The position numbers were made by a program, and so were the translations under genes. From Planctomycetaceae bacterium (GTDB lineage Bacteria > Planctomycetota > Planctomycetia > Pirellulales > Pirellulaceae): a stretch of DNA of 43,916 bases. Positions 36,004 to 43,916 of the stretch are shown here, in pieces. Location of the stretch: assembly GCA_005778405.1 (NCBI GenBank), contig SXOA01000182.1, positions 1-43,916 on the forward strand. Direction: 5' to 3'. Numbering within the stretch: position 1 is the stretch's first letter; each line of letters opens with the position of its first letter. Under the pieces are notes generated by a model. That model was not told where the DNA came from and did no database searches. It was given only the letters and a program-made list of their open reading frames with translations.

Positions 36004-38760
36004 TTATTTCCCTCCCGTCTTCCTATCCCCCGCCGTCACAATCACCAGCCGCTTGGGATCGATGTGCTTTTTCAGGGCGGCGGAGACGGCTTCGGGGGTG
36101 AGGGCGGCGATTTTCTTTTCCAGCTCATCTTCGCGGGCCATGGTGCGCCCTTCGAAGAGCTGGCTGCTGAGCATCGAGGCGAGGGCCTGGTCGCTGGAGC
36201 GGCTTACTTGCTGTTGTTGCAGCAGCCCCTTCTTGGCGTTTTCGACTTCGACCGCCGTCACTCCCTTGGCCAGCAGCCGGTCGAGTTCTTCCTTCATCAC
36301 CGTTTCCAGCTTGCCGACGTTTTGCGGCTGGCAGCTGGCGCCAAGCATCAGATTGGCCCGGTCGTCCTGCGGGGCGGCGACGAACGAGGAGCCGACGCCA
36401 TAAGAAAGCCCTTCCTTCTGCCGCACCCGGTCGCCGAGACGCGAAGAGAGCGAGCCGGCACCGAGAATGAAATTACCCAGCACCAGAGCCGGATAATCGG
36501 GATGTTCATCGGAAATGGGAAGGAGCATCCCCGCCGAATAGACCGCGTTGGCCTTGTCCGGTGTGTTGATTTCATGCTTCGTCCCTTCCACCAATTCCAC
36601 AACCGGCCGGGCGATCCGCTCGAACGGCTGTTTGGGTTTCCAGCCGGCGAAGGTCTCTTTCAGTAGGGCCAGGCAGGGTTCCTTGTCGAAATCGCCGACC
36701 AGCGAAATCTCCGCCGTGGCAACGCCGAGGAAGTCGCGATAGAGGGTCTGCAATTGCTCGTGCTTGACGTTCTGCATCCGCTCAATCTGCTCGTCAATCG
36801 TCGCGTTGTAGCGGACGTCGTCAGCCGGATAGGGAGCCAGCGTGCGGACCAGCGCCCGGTTAGCCAGCGTCTGCGGCTCGGTGCGGCTCGCTTCCAAGGA
36901 TGCCAGCCGTTCCCGCCGCATCACTTCAAACTCACCCGCCGGCAGCAGCGGTTCGCGGAGGACTTGCCGCAGTATGCCGAGGACCGCGGGGAGGCTTTCC
37001 CGCTTGGTATGAACCGTGAAGGAAATCGAACCGAGCCCACTCGCCGGCCCGCCGCGGCCTCCTCCCATGCCGGGCGAAAGGGTCGCCTTTAACCGGTCGA
37101 GCTCGTCCTTCATTTCCTGCTGCGAAAGGTGCTTCGTCCCCTTGAGCATCATCGGAGCGAGGAACCCGGCAGCCGTGTCGAGTCCCTTCAGGTTCTGGTC
37201 ATTGCCGTAATGGAGCGTGACCGTCAGATAGACTTCTTCGCCGCGAGTCTTCTTCGGCAGCAGGGCGATTTTCGCACCGGGCACCAGCTCCGTCCGCTGC
37301 ACGCGGGCTTCAATGGCCTTGGGATTGAAGTCAAATGCCTCGCCAGCCGACACCGCGGCCCGTCCCTTGTAATCCTTGACAAGCTGTTGCACGTCCGGCG
37401 TGCTCGGCACCGGCACCCGTTCCGGCTGAGCGGTCGGAATATAGAGCCCGACCGTCCGGTTGGCCCGTTTGAAATACTTCGCCGCCGCCGACTTCACCTG
37501 CTCCGCGGTCACCTTCTCCAGGGCATCCCGATTGAGGAAATAAAGCCGCCAGTCTCCCTGGGCGGCCCATTCGCTGAGTTGAATGGCGAGCTGCTGCGTG
37601 TTCGTCGCCGCCATTTCCCGCATTTTCAAAATCTGCCCCTTCGAGCGATTGACCTCTTCGTCGGTGACCCCTCTCTCGCCGACTTCCTCCACGATGGAGA
37701 TCAGCTTGTCCTTGACTTCATCGAGCGGCTGGTCCTTGGGCACCTCCGCATCGGCAAAGAAGAGGCCGGGGTCGTGCTGGCCGCGGGCGAACGTGGACAC
37801 GGAGCTCGCCTTTTTGGTCTGCACCAATTCCTTGTACGCCTTGCCCGACGGCTCGTTGTCCAAAATGTTCGCCAGCACTTGCAGCGGCGGAAAATCCGGG
37901 TGCGGGCCGGCGGGAATGTGCCAGGCAATGCCAACCAGCGCCACGTCGCCAACGCGGCGCAGCGTCACCAGCCGCTCGCCATCCTGCTCCGGCTCTTCGG
38001 TATAGGTCGCGTCGAGCTTGCGGTCCGGTTTGGGAATCGCGCCAAAATGTTTTTGAATGAGGGCCAGCGTTTTCTTCTCGTCGAGCTTCCCCGCGACTAC
38101 AACCATCGCGTTATCCGGCTGATAGTGCTTGCGATAGAACGCCTGCAAATTGTCAATCGGCACCCGCTCGATGTCGCTCCGGTTGCCGATCGTGGTCTTG
38201 CCGTAGTTGTGCCATTCATAGGCAGCCGCCACGATTCGTTTCCCCAACACGCTGTCGGGCGAGTTCTCCCCCCGCTCAAACTCGTTGCGGACCACCGTCA
38301 TTTCCGAAAACAAATCCTCCCGCAGCACGCGGCTGTTCACCAGTCGGTCCGCTTCCAGGGCGATGGCGAATTCCAGGTTCTCATCCGTCGCCGTCAGCGT
38401 CTCAAAGTAATTGGTCCGGTCGGAATTGGTCGTCCCGTTGAACTGGGCCCCGTGGTCCTGCAGCGCCTTGGGGATGAGCGGGTTTTTCGGCGTCCCTTTG
38501 AAGACCATGTGCTCGAGCAAATGGGCCATTCCCGTTTCGCCATAACCTTCATGCCGCGAGCCGACGAACACCGTCATGCTCACGGTCACCTTGGGGCGCG
38601 AATCATCGGGAAAAATCAGCACTCGCAGTCCGTTGTCGAGGCTGTACTCGGTGATCCCTTCGACCGAGGTGATTTTCTTGGGGTCGGCACCCGCAGCGGG
38701 AAGAGCTGTATTGAGAACGAGCATAAGCGACGCAATAGCGAGCAAAGAGAAACCGCGCAC
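36004..38760 (-). CDS. Secreted M16-family zinc peptidase (pitrilysin type, two-domain)
   Basis: The 918-residue protein has a signal peptide (residues 1-25, ending AAGA). The N-terminal M16 half carries the inverted zinc motif His80-x-x-Glu83-His84 (MAHLLEHMVFKGT). The more distal conserved Glu is expected in the helix ENLEFAIALEADRL. The C-terminal half repeats the fold without the metal motif, ending with the substrate-side GVGSSFVAAPQDDRA. It degrades peptides in the periplasm, forming a closed chamber from its paired halves. The start codon is GTG, chosen because AGGAGG sits exactly five bases upstream. The opposite strand carries a long shadow frame that is not coding. Confidence 0.95.
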   Translation of the reverse strand: MRGFSLLAIASLMLVLNTALPAAGADPKKITSVEGITEYSLDNGLRVLIFPDDSRPKVTVSMTVFVGSRHEGYGETGMAHLLEHMVFKGTPKNPLIPKALQDHGAQFNGTTNSDRTNYFETLTATDENLEFAIALEADRLVNSRVLREDLFSEMTVVRNEFERGENSPDSVLGKRIVAAAYEWHNYGKTTIGNRSDIERVPIDNLQAFYRKHYQPDNAMVVVAGKLDEKKTLALIQKHFGAIPKPDRKLDATYTEEPEQDGERLVTLRRVGDVALVGIAWHIPAGPHPDFPPLQVLANILDNEPSGKAYKELVQTKKASSVSTFARGQHDPGLFFADAEVPKDQPLDEVKDKLISIVEEVGERGVTDEEVNRSKGQILKMREMAATNTQQLAIQLSEWAAQGDWRLYFLNRDALEKVTAEQVKSAAAKYFKRANRTVGLYIPTAQPERVPVPSTPDVQQLVKDYKGRAAVSAGEAFDFNPKAIEARVQRTELVPGAKIALLPKKTRGEEVYLTVTLHYGNDQNLKGLDTAAGFLAPMMLKGTKHLSQQEMKDELDRLKATLSPGMGGGRGGPASGLGSISFTVHTKRESLPAVLGILRQVLREPLLPAGEFEVMRRERLASLEASRTEPQTLANRALVRTLAPYPADDVRYNATIDEQIERMQNVKHEQLQTLYRDFLGVATAEISLVGDFDKEPCLALLKETFAGWKPKQPFERIARPVVELVEGTKHEINTPDKANAVYSAGMLLPISDEHPDYPALVLGNFILGAGSLSSRLGDRVRQKEGLSYGVGSSFVAAPQDDRANLMLGASCQPQNVGKLETVMKEELDRLLAKGVTAVEVENAKKGLLQQQQVSRSSDQALASMLSSQLFEGRTMAREDELEKKIAALTPEAVSAALKKHIDPKRLVIVTAGDRKTGGK

Positions 38761-38892
38761 GGCATCCTCCTTATTAAAGTTCGGGACCAGTGTGCGAAAG
38801 GGAAAGCATTACTATAAGGAACTGGAGAGTGTCGCGAAACCGAGTAGACCTGTTGGGAGCGTTGGTACTGGGTCAGTTTGAAATCCAGAATT

Positions 38893-39132
38893 CTATTTCT
38901 TAGGCGGGTTTTGGGCCGGTGCTTGCTTCTTAAGCATTTCCTTGAGTTCTTTTATTTCCTCATCCTTGTGTTTTATCTCCCCATCTCTCATTCTCATAAA
39001 CATTTGATGCGTGTACTCCGAAACCCAACGATCTGTCCCCCACCAACAAAGCAGCGCCACGACAACGGCCAGCCAGAGCAGGTCGCGGAAGTAGAATACC
39101 ACCAGCATTATTCTCCGCAGGCTGTACTTCAT
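38893..39132 (-). CDS. Small membrane protein with charged coiled-coil tail
   Basis: This 79-residue protein has one hydrophobic segment (about residues 9-31, MLVVFYFRDLLWLAVVVALL), followed by a heavily charged helix (MRMRDGEIKHKDEEIKELKE) and a Lys/Pro tail. No family is recognised. The ATG has a weak AAGG nine bases upstream. Length, amphipathic pattern and lack of a better frame support it, but evidence is moderate. It overlaps the longer N-terminal version of the PIG-L ORF on the other strand by two bases. Confidence 0.65.
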   Translation of the reverse strand: MKYSLRRIMLVVFYFRDLLWLAVVVALLCWWGTDRWVSEYTHQMFMRMRDGEIKHKDEEIKELKEMLKKQAPAQNPPKK

Positions 39133-39196
39133 GGGGGTTGCCTTGGGAATGGGACTTGCCTCATTCTACCTGATGCCACTGTGTAGAATGAACCCT

Positions 39197-39904
39197 ATGG
39201 AATCTCCAGCCCTTTCCCTCGACATCCTGGTCATCGCTCCCCACCCAGACGACGCCGAGCTCGGCATGGCGGGGGCCATTTTGAAGTTCAAGGAAGAGGG
39301 GCGAAAGGTCGGTGTGCTGGACCTGACGAGCGGGGAGCCGACGCCGCATGGGACGCTGCAAAGGCGGGCGCAGGAAACGGCAGCGGCGACGGAGATACTT
39401 GGCCTGGACTGGCGGGAGAACCTGGGGCTTCCCAATCGGAGCCTGGAGCCGACGCTGGAAGCCCGGCACAAGCTGGCGGCAGTCTTTCGGCGGGTCCAGC
39501 CTAAGTGGCTCTTTGCGCCGTACTGGATCGATGCTCATCCCGACCACGTCGCCGCGACGAAGCTGGTCGAGGATGCCCGGTTCTGGTCCAAGCTGACCAA
39601 GAGCGACATCCCCGGCGAGCCGTGGCACCCGCGGCGGATCTTCAACTACTACTGCGTTCACTTGAGGCAAGCCCACCAGCCGGCATTCATCCTGGACATC
39701 AGCCCGTACTGGGACCGAAAACTGGCTGCCATCTCTTGCTACCACAGCCAGTTTGTCGAAGGGAAACCGACCTCTCCTCCGACCTTTTTGGGCCAACTCC
39801 AGGACGAAGCCGCCTACTGGGGCAAATGCATCGGCACTGCCTACGGCGAGCCGTTTGCATCTCGCGAGCCGATTGGGATGACGAGTCTTGGTGGCTTGGT
39901 TTAA
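39197..39904 (+). CDS. PIG-L family deacetylase, BshB1-like
   Basis: The 235-residue protein is a zinc-dependent N-acetylglucosaminyl deacetylase of the LmbE/PIG-L family. The metal motif is APHPDDAELGMAG, with Ser/Gly-rich SGEPTPHGT and the distal His motif DAHPDHVAA. The sequence resembles BshB1, which deacetylates GlcNAc-malate in bacillithiol synthesis, but no other bsh gene is in the window. The start is uncertain: ATG at 39197 gives the family-like N-terminus, ATG 39188 is equally possible, and the frame is open from 39131. A dispersed repeat begins immediately after the stop. Confidence 0.88.
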   Translation: MESPALSLDILVIAPHPDDAELGMAGAILKFKEEGRKVGVLDLTSGEPTPHGTLQRRAQETAAATEILGLDWRENLGLPNRSLEPTLEARHKLAAVFRRVQPKWLFAPYWIDAHPDHVAATKLVEDARFWSKLTKSDIPGEPWHPRRIFNYYCVHLRQAHQPAFILDISPYWDRKLAAISCYHSQFVEGKPTSPPTFLGQLQDEAAYWGKCIGTAYGEPFASREPIGMTSLGGLV

Positions 39905-39930
39905 TCACTAACCCGAAGCGCCAGCGAGGG
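39905..39930. repeat. Planctomycete-type dispersed repeat (reads TNPKRQRG)
   Basis: The segment CACTAACCCGAAGCGCCAGC followed by GAGGG lies directly after the PIG-L stop. In frame it reads TNPKRQRG, a peptide I recall at the ends of many over-predicted planctomycete proteins. It is probably a REP-like intergenic element. No second copy was noticed in the window. Confidence 0.55.
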
Positions 39931-39962
39931 AGTGTCCCAAAGTTCGCGGGTTCACTCTTGCA

Positions 39963-41048
39963 TCAAGCCGTCACCGTCAGCCGCAGGCGGTCGAGCTCGA
40001 TGTTGATGCGGAGGCTCGTCAGCACATTCCGTGGCAGGCGGGGGCCGAGGTCTTCCCCTTCCGGTGGCAGAACCCAGGCGGTGAGGTCTTTGGCGACGTG
40101 GCGACCGAGGCGCAGGGAAGGAATGGTGAGCTGGCGGACAGTCAGTGTGCGGTTGCCGAGTTGGATGGTTTGTCGCGGCCCGTTTTCAGGGATGCTCAGG
40201 CCGCAGGGTTCCAAAACACTGGCCGGCAGAAGCAGTTTGCCGTCGCTCTCTTCGCTCCAGGTGAACGTGACTGGGGCTTGCTCATTGAGGATGGCGGAAA
40301 AGCGGGTCTGCCCCGCCTGTTGATAGGCGGGGAGCCAATCGGTGAAGACCAGCTTGTCGTATTCGGCCAGCCGCCTCACGTCCGCTTCATAGTTTCTCAG
40401 CGGTCCGAGCTTTTGCTTTCCCATTTGTTTCAGCGCCATCGCCACATCGGGTAGCCTTTCCAGCCGGGCATATTCCTCGCCCAGTTTTGGGACCTGGGCA
40501 CGTATCCAAAGGAGGGCCAGTTGCAACAGCGAGCGGTCGCGGCTGAAGGCGACGAGGCGGGCGCGAACTTCGCCCCGGAGCGAAAGGCGCGCTGGCTCGG
40601 CAACGGTCGCTTCGAGCGAGGTTAGCTGCTGGGTGATTGCGACTCGCTGAGGGTCCGTTGGTGACAGGCGGCCGAGAGTTTGCCGGAGGGTCTCCAGAGC
40701 TGGAGCTGCTTCGATCCAGGCCCGCCGATTCGCCGCCGCCCGTTCCTCCAAGTCCTTCTCCGCCGTGACGACACTCTCGCGCAGCACTGGCAATTGTGCG
40801 AGCTTCTCCTTCAAATCCGCTTCAAGTGACAAACCCCAAACGCTCCCGGAGAGACGAACCAGGCCGTAGAGTTTTTGCAATCGCTCTTCGGGCGATGGTG
40901 CATCCTTGGCATTCGCGGAGAGTGTGAGACTGGATGAAAATAAGGGGAGCGCGGTTCCGGCGGCAAATGCGGAAATGCCCAGGAGCGCCTGGCGGCGCGG
41001 AACCGCTGGCGGAAGGTAAAGGACGACCGACTCTCGAGAAACCACCAT
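39963..41048 (-). CDS. Secreted protein with a retropepsin-fold-like C-terminal domain lacking the catalytic triad
   Basis: The 361-residue protein has a twin-arginine-like signal (PRRQALLGISAFAAGTALPL, cleavage near ANA at 47). A long helical region follows (about 50-240). The C-terminal 110 residues resemble clan AA aspartic proteases: a strand ending in KLLLPASVLEPCGL, then LGNRTLTVRQLTIPSLRLG and a closing LPRNVLTSLRINIELDRLRL. The usual D-T/S-G triad is not present at the expected place (SEESDGKLLLP), so catalysis is doubtful. Fold assignment is inferred from the pattern. It could bind peptides or act as a structural protein. Confidence 0.8.
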   Translation of the reverse strand: MVVSRESVVLYLPPAVPRRQALLGISAFAAGTALPLFSSSLTLSANAKDAPSPEERLQKLYGLVRLSGSVWGLSLEADLKEKLAQLPVLRESVVTAEKDLEERAAANRRAWIEAAPALETLRQTLGRLSPTDPQRVAITQQLTSLEATVAEPARLSLRGEVRARLVAFSRDRSLLQLALLWIRAQVPKLGEEYARLERLPDVAMALKQMGKQKLGPLRNYEADVRRLAEYDKLVFTDWLPAYQQAGQTRFSAILNEQAPVTFTWSEESDGKLLLPASVLEPCGLSIPENGPRQTIQLGNRTLTVRQLTIPSLRLGRHVAKDLTAWVLPPEGEDLGPRLPRNVLTSLRINIELDRLRLTVTA

Positions 41049-41273
41049 GCCCAGTCCGAACGGAATGAGAACAAGACCGCGAAAGAGAAGCTGGACCGAT
41101 AGTGCCTATCATAACGGGCCCCGTTCGCTCGTCGCAAGCGCAGGCCGCCAAACGGACGCGATTTGGCGTGAGAGGCCTGTCGATAAACCCGATGAGGGAG
41201 CGCAGCGCCATATTCCACCGGGCTGCGCGTGGGGCGAAGGACTGCCGCAACTTGCCGTGCTGCGGAGAGTGTC

Positions 41274-41516
41274 ATGCTGAGAGCCTTTTTTCTGGCGATG
41301 GGAATTTCCACCTGCATTTATGGGGCGGAATGCCTGGTGGTGGATCGGTTTGTCCTGGCCGCCGAAGCGAAACCGGCAGCCACTCAGCCCGGCGCCTACA
41401 ACGCGGCTCCGGCAAAGCCTCCCAGGGAAATGCAGCCACCGGAGTGGGCTCCGTGGAGCTTGCTGGCGACGGGGGCGCTGGTGGTGCTGTATTCGATGGC
41501 CATGCGGCGCGAGTGA
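41274..41516 (+). CDS. Small two-helix membrane protein, hypothetical
   Basis: The 80-residue protein has an N-terminal hydrophobic segment (residues 1-15, MLRAFFLAMGISTCI) and a second one near the C-terminus (PWSLLATGALVVLYSMAM), joined by an Ala/Pro-rich extracytoplasmic linker. It has no enzymatic motif. The ATG at 41274 is preceded by GGAGAG four bases away. An in-frame ATG at 41229 would add 15 basic residues without Shine-Dalgarno support. It is convergent with the lipid kinase gene, three bases apart. Confidence 0.75.
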   Translation: MLRAFFLAMGISTCIYGAECLVVDRFVLAAEAKPAATQPGAYNAAPAKPPREMQPPEWAPWSLLATGALVVLYSMAMRRE

Positions 41517-41519
41517 TCC

Positions 41520-42410
41520 TCACCCAAATAAGCGCAGTGCCGCCGGCACCATCTCCACGCGGATGGGCAGGTTCCGTTTCAGCTCGCCGTCGATGTTGAG
41601 CGGTTCGCAGCCGGGGGAGATGAGTTCCAGCGCGGCGACCTGGCGGTATTCCACGAAGGGCAAGTCCACGTGCGAGCCGTCAAAGACGCGGCTGAAGAGC
41701 TGCAGCATTTGCCGGCGAGTGGCGCGGCGGACGAGGATGACATCGAGCAGGCGGTCATCGAGTTTGGCCCTCGGAGCGAGCTGCATTCCGCTGCCGGTGA
41801 AGCGGGTGTTGCAGGCCAGGACCATGTGGAAGTTGTCGTCGCTGGTTTCTCCATCGAGCGTTAGTCGCAGTGGCCGGCGGCGGGCCCGGAGGATTTCCCA
41901 AAGCGCAGCCAGCGAATAGCGCACGGGGCCGAGCCACCGCAGGCGCTCCGCCGTGCGGTTGATATCCACAGCCGCCCCCCAACCGACGATGTTGATGGAA
42001 TGGTCGATTCCGGCTGGGGAAGTCACGCTGGCGACATCGAGGGGGATTGTGTTTCCCTGGACGATTCTTTTGGCCGCGGCAACCGGGTCCAGGCAGTCCA
42101 AATGCTGAGCCAGCGAATTCCCTGTCCCGCCCGGAATAATTCCCAGGGGAACTTCCGCCGGATGAGCCCGCTTCATCAGGCCGCAGACCACTTCCTGGTT
42201 GGTTCCGTCTCCGCCGATGGAGCAGAGCCCGGCGAACTCCTTCAGATCGAGTGATTGGGCCAACTCGGTGGCATTCCCGCGATGAGTGGTGAAATGCGGC
42301 TCAAGGTCCGTACCTGCCGCGGTAAAGATTGGCCGCACTTGCTCCAGAATGGTGGCTCCCCGGCGGGAACCGCCTTGCGGATTCACAATGATGGCCAGCC
42401 GCTGTTTCAT
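41520..42410 (-). CDS. Diacylglycerol/lipid kinase family protein (DgkB/YegS type)
   Basis: The 296-residue protein has the bacterial DAGK catalytic fold. The N-terminal nucleotide loop is IIVNPQGGSRRG, the glycine-rich GGDGT motif is SIGGDGTNQEVV and GIIPGGTGNSLAQHL is the conserved second loop. The C-terminal beta domain ends in EPLNIDGELK. It phosphorylates diacylglycerol or a related lipid such as a sphingoid base or undecaprenol-type alcohol at the membrane, with ATP. Substrate is not deducible. It may recycle lipids released by surface-glycan synthesis, but this is conjecture. Confidence 0.93.
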   Translation of the reverse strand: MKQRLAIIVNPQGGSRRGATILEQVRPIFTAAGTDLEPHFTTHRGNATELAQSLDLKEFAGLCSIGGDGTNQEVVCGLMKRAHPAEVPLGIIPGGTGNSLAQHLDCLDPVAAAKRIVQGNTIPLDVASVTSPAGIDHSINIVGWGAAVDINRTAERLRWLGPVRYSLAALWEILRARRRPLRLTLDGETSDDNFHMVLACNTRFTGSGMQLAPRAKLDDRLLDVILVRRATRRQMLQLFSRVFDGSHVDLPFVEYRQVAALELISPGCEPLNIDGELKRNLPIRVEMVPAALRLFG

Positions 42411-42753
42411 AGGTAGCTTTCCATTCTACGCGTGTGCCGGGGTATGGCGGCTAGGTAGGCAGAGGCGGGTCGTGGCGAAAAGGTAGCAGTTCGTTACCCA
42501 CGATTTGATGCGCGGCGGCATCATAGCGACGGTCTGATTGCCGTCGCCTGACGTGCGGGGGCAGCAACGACGGCATAACCCTCAAACGCTGCACGAAGCG
42601 GACGTTGTCCGAAGTGCTGCAGCTAGCGCGGCACGAGAGATGCTTGGAGATACTCGTCACCTGCCGCGGACCGCCCCAGAGCCTCAGTCCCCTCGGGTTC
42701 TGGGGCGTCGCCGCTCTTTCTTACACTTACCTCTACTCTGGCTCGGCAACCGC
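42411..42753. other. 343-base gap before the 42754 gene
   Basis: No other gene is recognised. A hairpin with arms CCCCAGA and TCTGGGG lies at about 42673-42706. The frame of the next gene is open upstream to 42538, but the extension is Arg/Pro-rich and unlike folded protein. Divergent promoters for the kinase and the hypothetical gene should be here. Confidence 0.4.
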
Positions 42754-43560
42754 ATGCACATCCGCGATCTTGTCGAGTTAGCCGCCCGCATCGCGGTTTC
42801 CACCTCGTCTGCCGGAGCACATCCCGCGCATGACCCTAAGGGACGAAGCATTCAGACGTACTGGTCGGCAGCCAGGTGCCGGGCCGACCGCTGGATCCGT
42901 GCGATTCGCCGGCAAGGAGAGTTGATTTTGCGGGGGGAGAATTCGTCCCTCGATGCCTGGAGAAACTTTCAGCCCTTGTTTCAAGAAATCTTGGCCGGCG
43001 AGCTCGTTACTCGCCTGGTTGCCGCAGCTTCGGCAGCGTACGATGCCCGCCGTGAACAAGCCGAGTTTGAATCTGTGGCCCGCAGCGTCTTCATTGCCCA
43101 TTTGGAAGTTCGCAGCAAGGTGCTGCAGCTCTTGCTGACCGGGGAGCGGCAGGGCGTTACCGCGGCCAAGCAGCTCAACGATCTCCGCCGCCGGATCGAA
43201 CGCTGGACCGATTTGCTGCTGGCCCACATGGTGCCGGCGATCAGTGTGCACGACTTCGCCTTCGAACCCAACCGGGCCGCCGATTTCGCCGATGACCTCC
43301 GCTCCGGCGGCACGTTCGACGAGCAGCACCTCGCGCGAGAGCTGCTGTTCTCTTCCTTCCGTGGTTCGCTCCTCTCGCACTTGACTGCCGTCAGTCCGAA
43401 TGCCGACCTCAACGAGTCCATTGGCCGCAGCCTGGTCGCGCTGTTTGGCGATAGCCGCGCCGAGACCGATGGCGAATCCGACTGGCTCTCCCGCATCAGC
43501 CGCATGACCGATGACGCCCAGGAGATGCTGGATGAGATCGAGGCGATGGAAGTGGGGTAG
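42754..43560 (+). CDS. Hypothetical helical protein
   Basis: The 268-residue protein is mostly helical with many Arg, Ala and Leu (IAVSTSSAGAHPAHDPKG, YWSAARCRADRWIRAI, LLLAHMVPAISVHDFAF). No signal peptide, membrane segment or catalytic motif is visible, and I do not recognise the family. The ATG at 42754 is chosen because the upstream extension looks non-coding; no Shine-Dalgarno is obvious, so a longer TTG-started version from 42538 cannot be excluded. Its stop codon lies inside a long hairpin shared with the next gene. Confidence 0.75.
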   Translation: MHIRDLVELAARIAVSTSSAGAHPAHDPKGRSIQTYWSAARCRADRWIRAIRRQGELILRGENSSLDAWRNFQPLFQEILAGELVTRLVAAASAAYDARREQAEFESVARSVFIAHLEVRSKVLQLLLTGERQGVTAAKQLNDLRRRIERWTDLLLAHMVPAISVHDFAFEPNRAADFADDLRSGGTFDEQHLARELLFSSFRGSLLSHLTAVSPNADLNESIGRSLVALFGDSRAETDGESDWLSRISRMTDDAQEMLDEIEAMEVG

Positions 43561-43622
43561 GCTTCCGGCCTGCCCGGTAAAATGAAAAGGACAATACTGG
43601 GCAGGCTGGAAGCCTACCCCAC
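43552..43622. repeat. 26-bp-arm inverted repeat between convergent genes
   Basis: Left arm 43552-43577 and right arm 43597-43622 pair at 24 of 26 positions around a 19-base loop. The arms contain GTAGGCTTCC and GGAAGCCTAC. Both flanking stop codons (43558-43560 on +, 43614-43616 on -) lie inside the arms. It could act as a bidirectional terminator or be a REP-like element. Confidence 0.7.
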
Positions 43623-43916
43623 TCTCTTGGCCAGGGCTTCTTCCCGATGCTTCTGCCGCCGCTTGATGCCCTCGATGCTGTCCTTGGGCGTCGCGTCGAT
43701 GAGGCGGCGGGTGTAGTCCTCTTTAGGATGGGCGTAAATGTTTTCGCTGGGACCGAACTCCACGATTTTGCCTCCGCCGTCAATCGGCGCCATCACGGCC
43801 ATCATGTCGGACATGAATTTCACGACGGAGAGGTCGTGGCTGATGAAGATGTAGGTCAGGCCCCGCTTCTCTTGCAGTCGCTTGAGCAGATTGAGGACCT
43901 GGGCCTGCACGGAAAC
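43614..43916 (-). CDS. Oligopeptide/dipeptide ABC transporter ATP-binding protein, C-terminal part
   Basis: The frame runs off the window's right edge, so only the last 100 residues are present. They begin at [19 protein letters not shown], the helix directly after the Walker B/DEPTSALD segment of OppF/DppF proteins. Then come [16 protein letters not shown] with the H-loop His, [21 protein letters not shown] and the C-terminal oligopeptide-type extension [10 protein letters not shown]. It would power uptake of peptides through a membrane permease pair. The tail after ATPKD ([19 protein letters not shown]) is basic. Its stop codon sits in the hairpin at 43552-43622. Confidence 0.9.
   Translation of the reverse strand, partial: VSVQAQVLNLLKRLQEKRGLTYIFISHDLSVVKFMSDMMAVMAPIDGGGKIVEFGPSENIYAHPKEDYTRRLIDATPKDSIEGIKRRQKHREEALAKRVG

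Noticed and set aside
37129..38817. 562-codon open frame opposite the M16 peptidase
   Set aside because: Same reason: His/Arg-rich shadow translation with no motif, while the other strand has a complete M16 protein.

Overview
The window looks like a piece of a Planctomycetota chromosome, probably Pirellulales- or Gemmatales-like. Support comes from gene content: a tetrahydromethanopterin formyltransferase (FhcD) in a bacterium, a CRTAC1/ASPIC-type FG-GAP lipoprotein, a secreted sulfatase, a PQQ-repeat propeller protein and a fused AmmeMemoRadiSam protein. High GC, scattered strands and intergenic repeats typical of that phylum agree, for example a repeat after 39904 that reads TNPKRQRG. The phylum call is inference from gene content and memory of such genomes; no search was run.

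Layout. 1-3547 (+): the 3' part of a primary-type sigma factor with an intrinsic terminator, L-lactate dehydrogenase, FhcD, a small helical protein and a Bcp/PrxQ peroxiredoxin. 3569-5483 (-): a two-gene cassette with a PafA/Dop (Pup ligase) family protein carrying a transmembrane insertion. A 52-codon ORF directly upstream ends in Gly-Gly-Glu and overlaps the ligase start. 5648-13235 (+): PQQ propeller, a triple-domain AmmeMemoRadiSam protein, an FG-GAP/ASPIC lipoprotein and a TPR protein, closely packed. 13238-14302: two small secreted or membrane proteins, divergently transcribed. 14306-22071 (-): HemW, sulfatase, enolase-superfamily enzyme, RlmN, a SUFU-domain protein and a DmfA2-like protein. 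22172-28116: a small membrane protein, an M3 oligopeptidase, a HEAT-repeat lipoprotein and pyruvate phosphate dikinase. 28117-28838 is a 722-bp gene-free gap with a cluster of TGATTCA sites and a long hairpin. 28839-35351 (+): an ABC exporter followed by a glycosyltransferase/methyltransferase cluster, probably for a surface glycan. 35375-43916: a hypothetical protein, a two-domain M16 peptidase, a small membrane protein, a PIG-L deacetylase, a retropepsin-fold-like protein, a lipid kinase, a hypothetical protein, and the 3' end of an oligopeptide ABC transporter ATPase gene.

The most interesting object is the 3569-5483 cassette. It reads as a compact, membrane-associated, pupylation-like system: a lysine-free, acidic small protein with a GGE C-terminus, translationally coupled to a PafA-family ligase. 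Roughly 105-115 residues with three hydrophobic stretches are inserted in the middle of the ligase catalytic domain. No proteasome, Mpa-like ATPase or second PafA/Dop copy is visible in the window. A GGE ending would not need a deamidase.

Limits: all homology statements come from reading motifs by eye. Starts were chosen from Shine-Dalgarno-like sequence, overlaps and family length.
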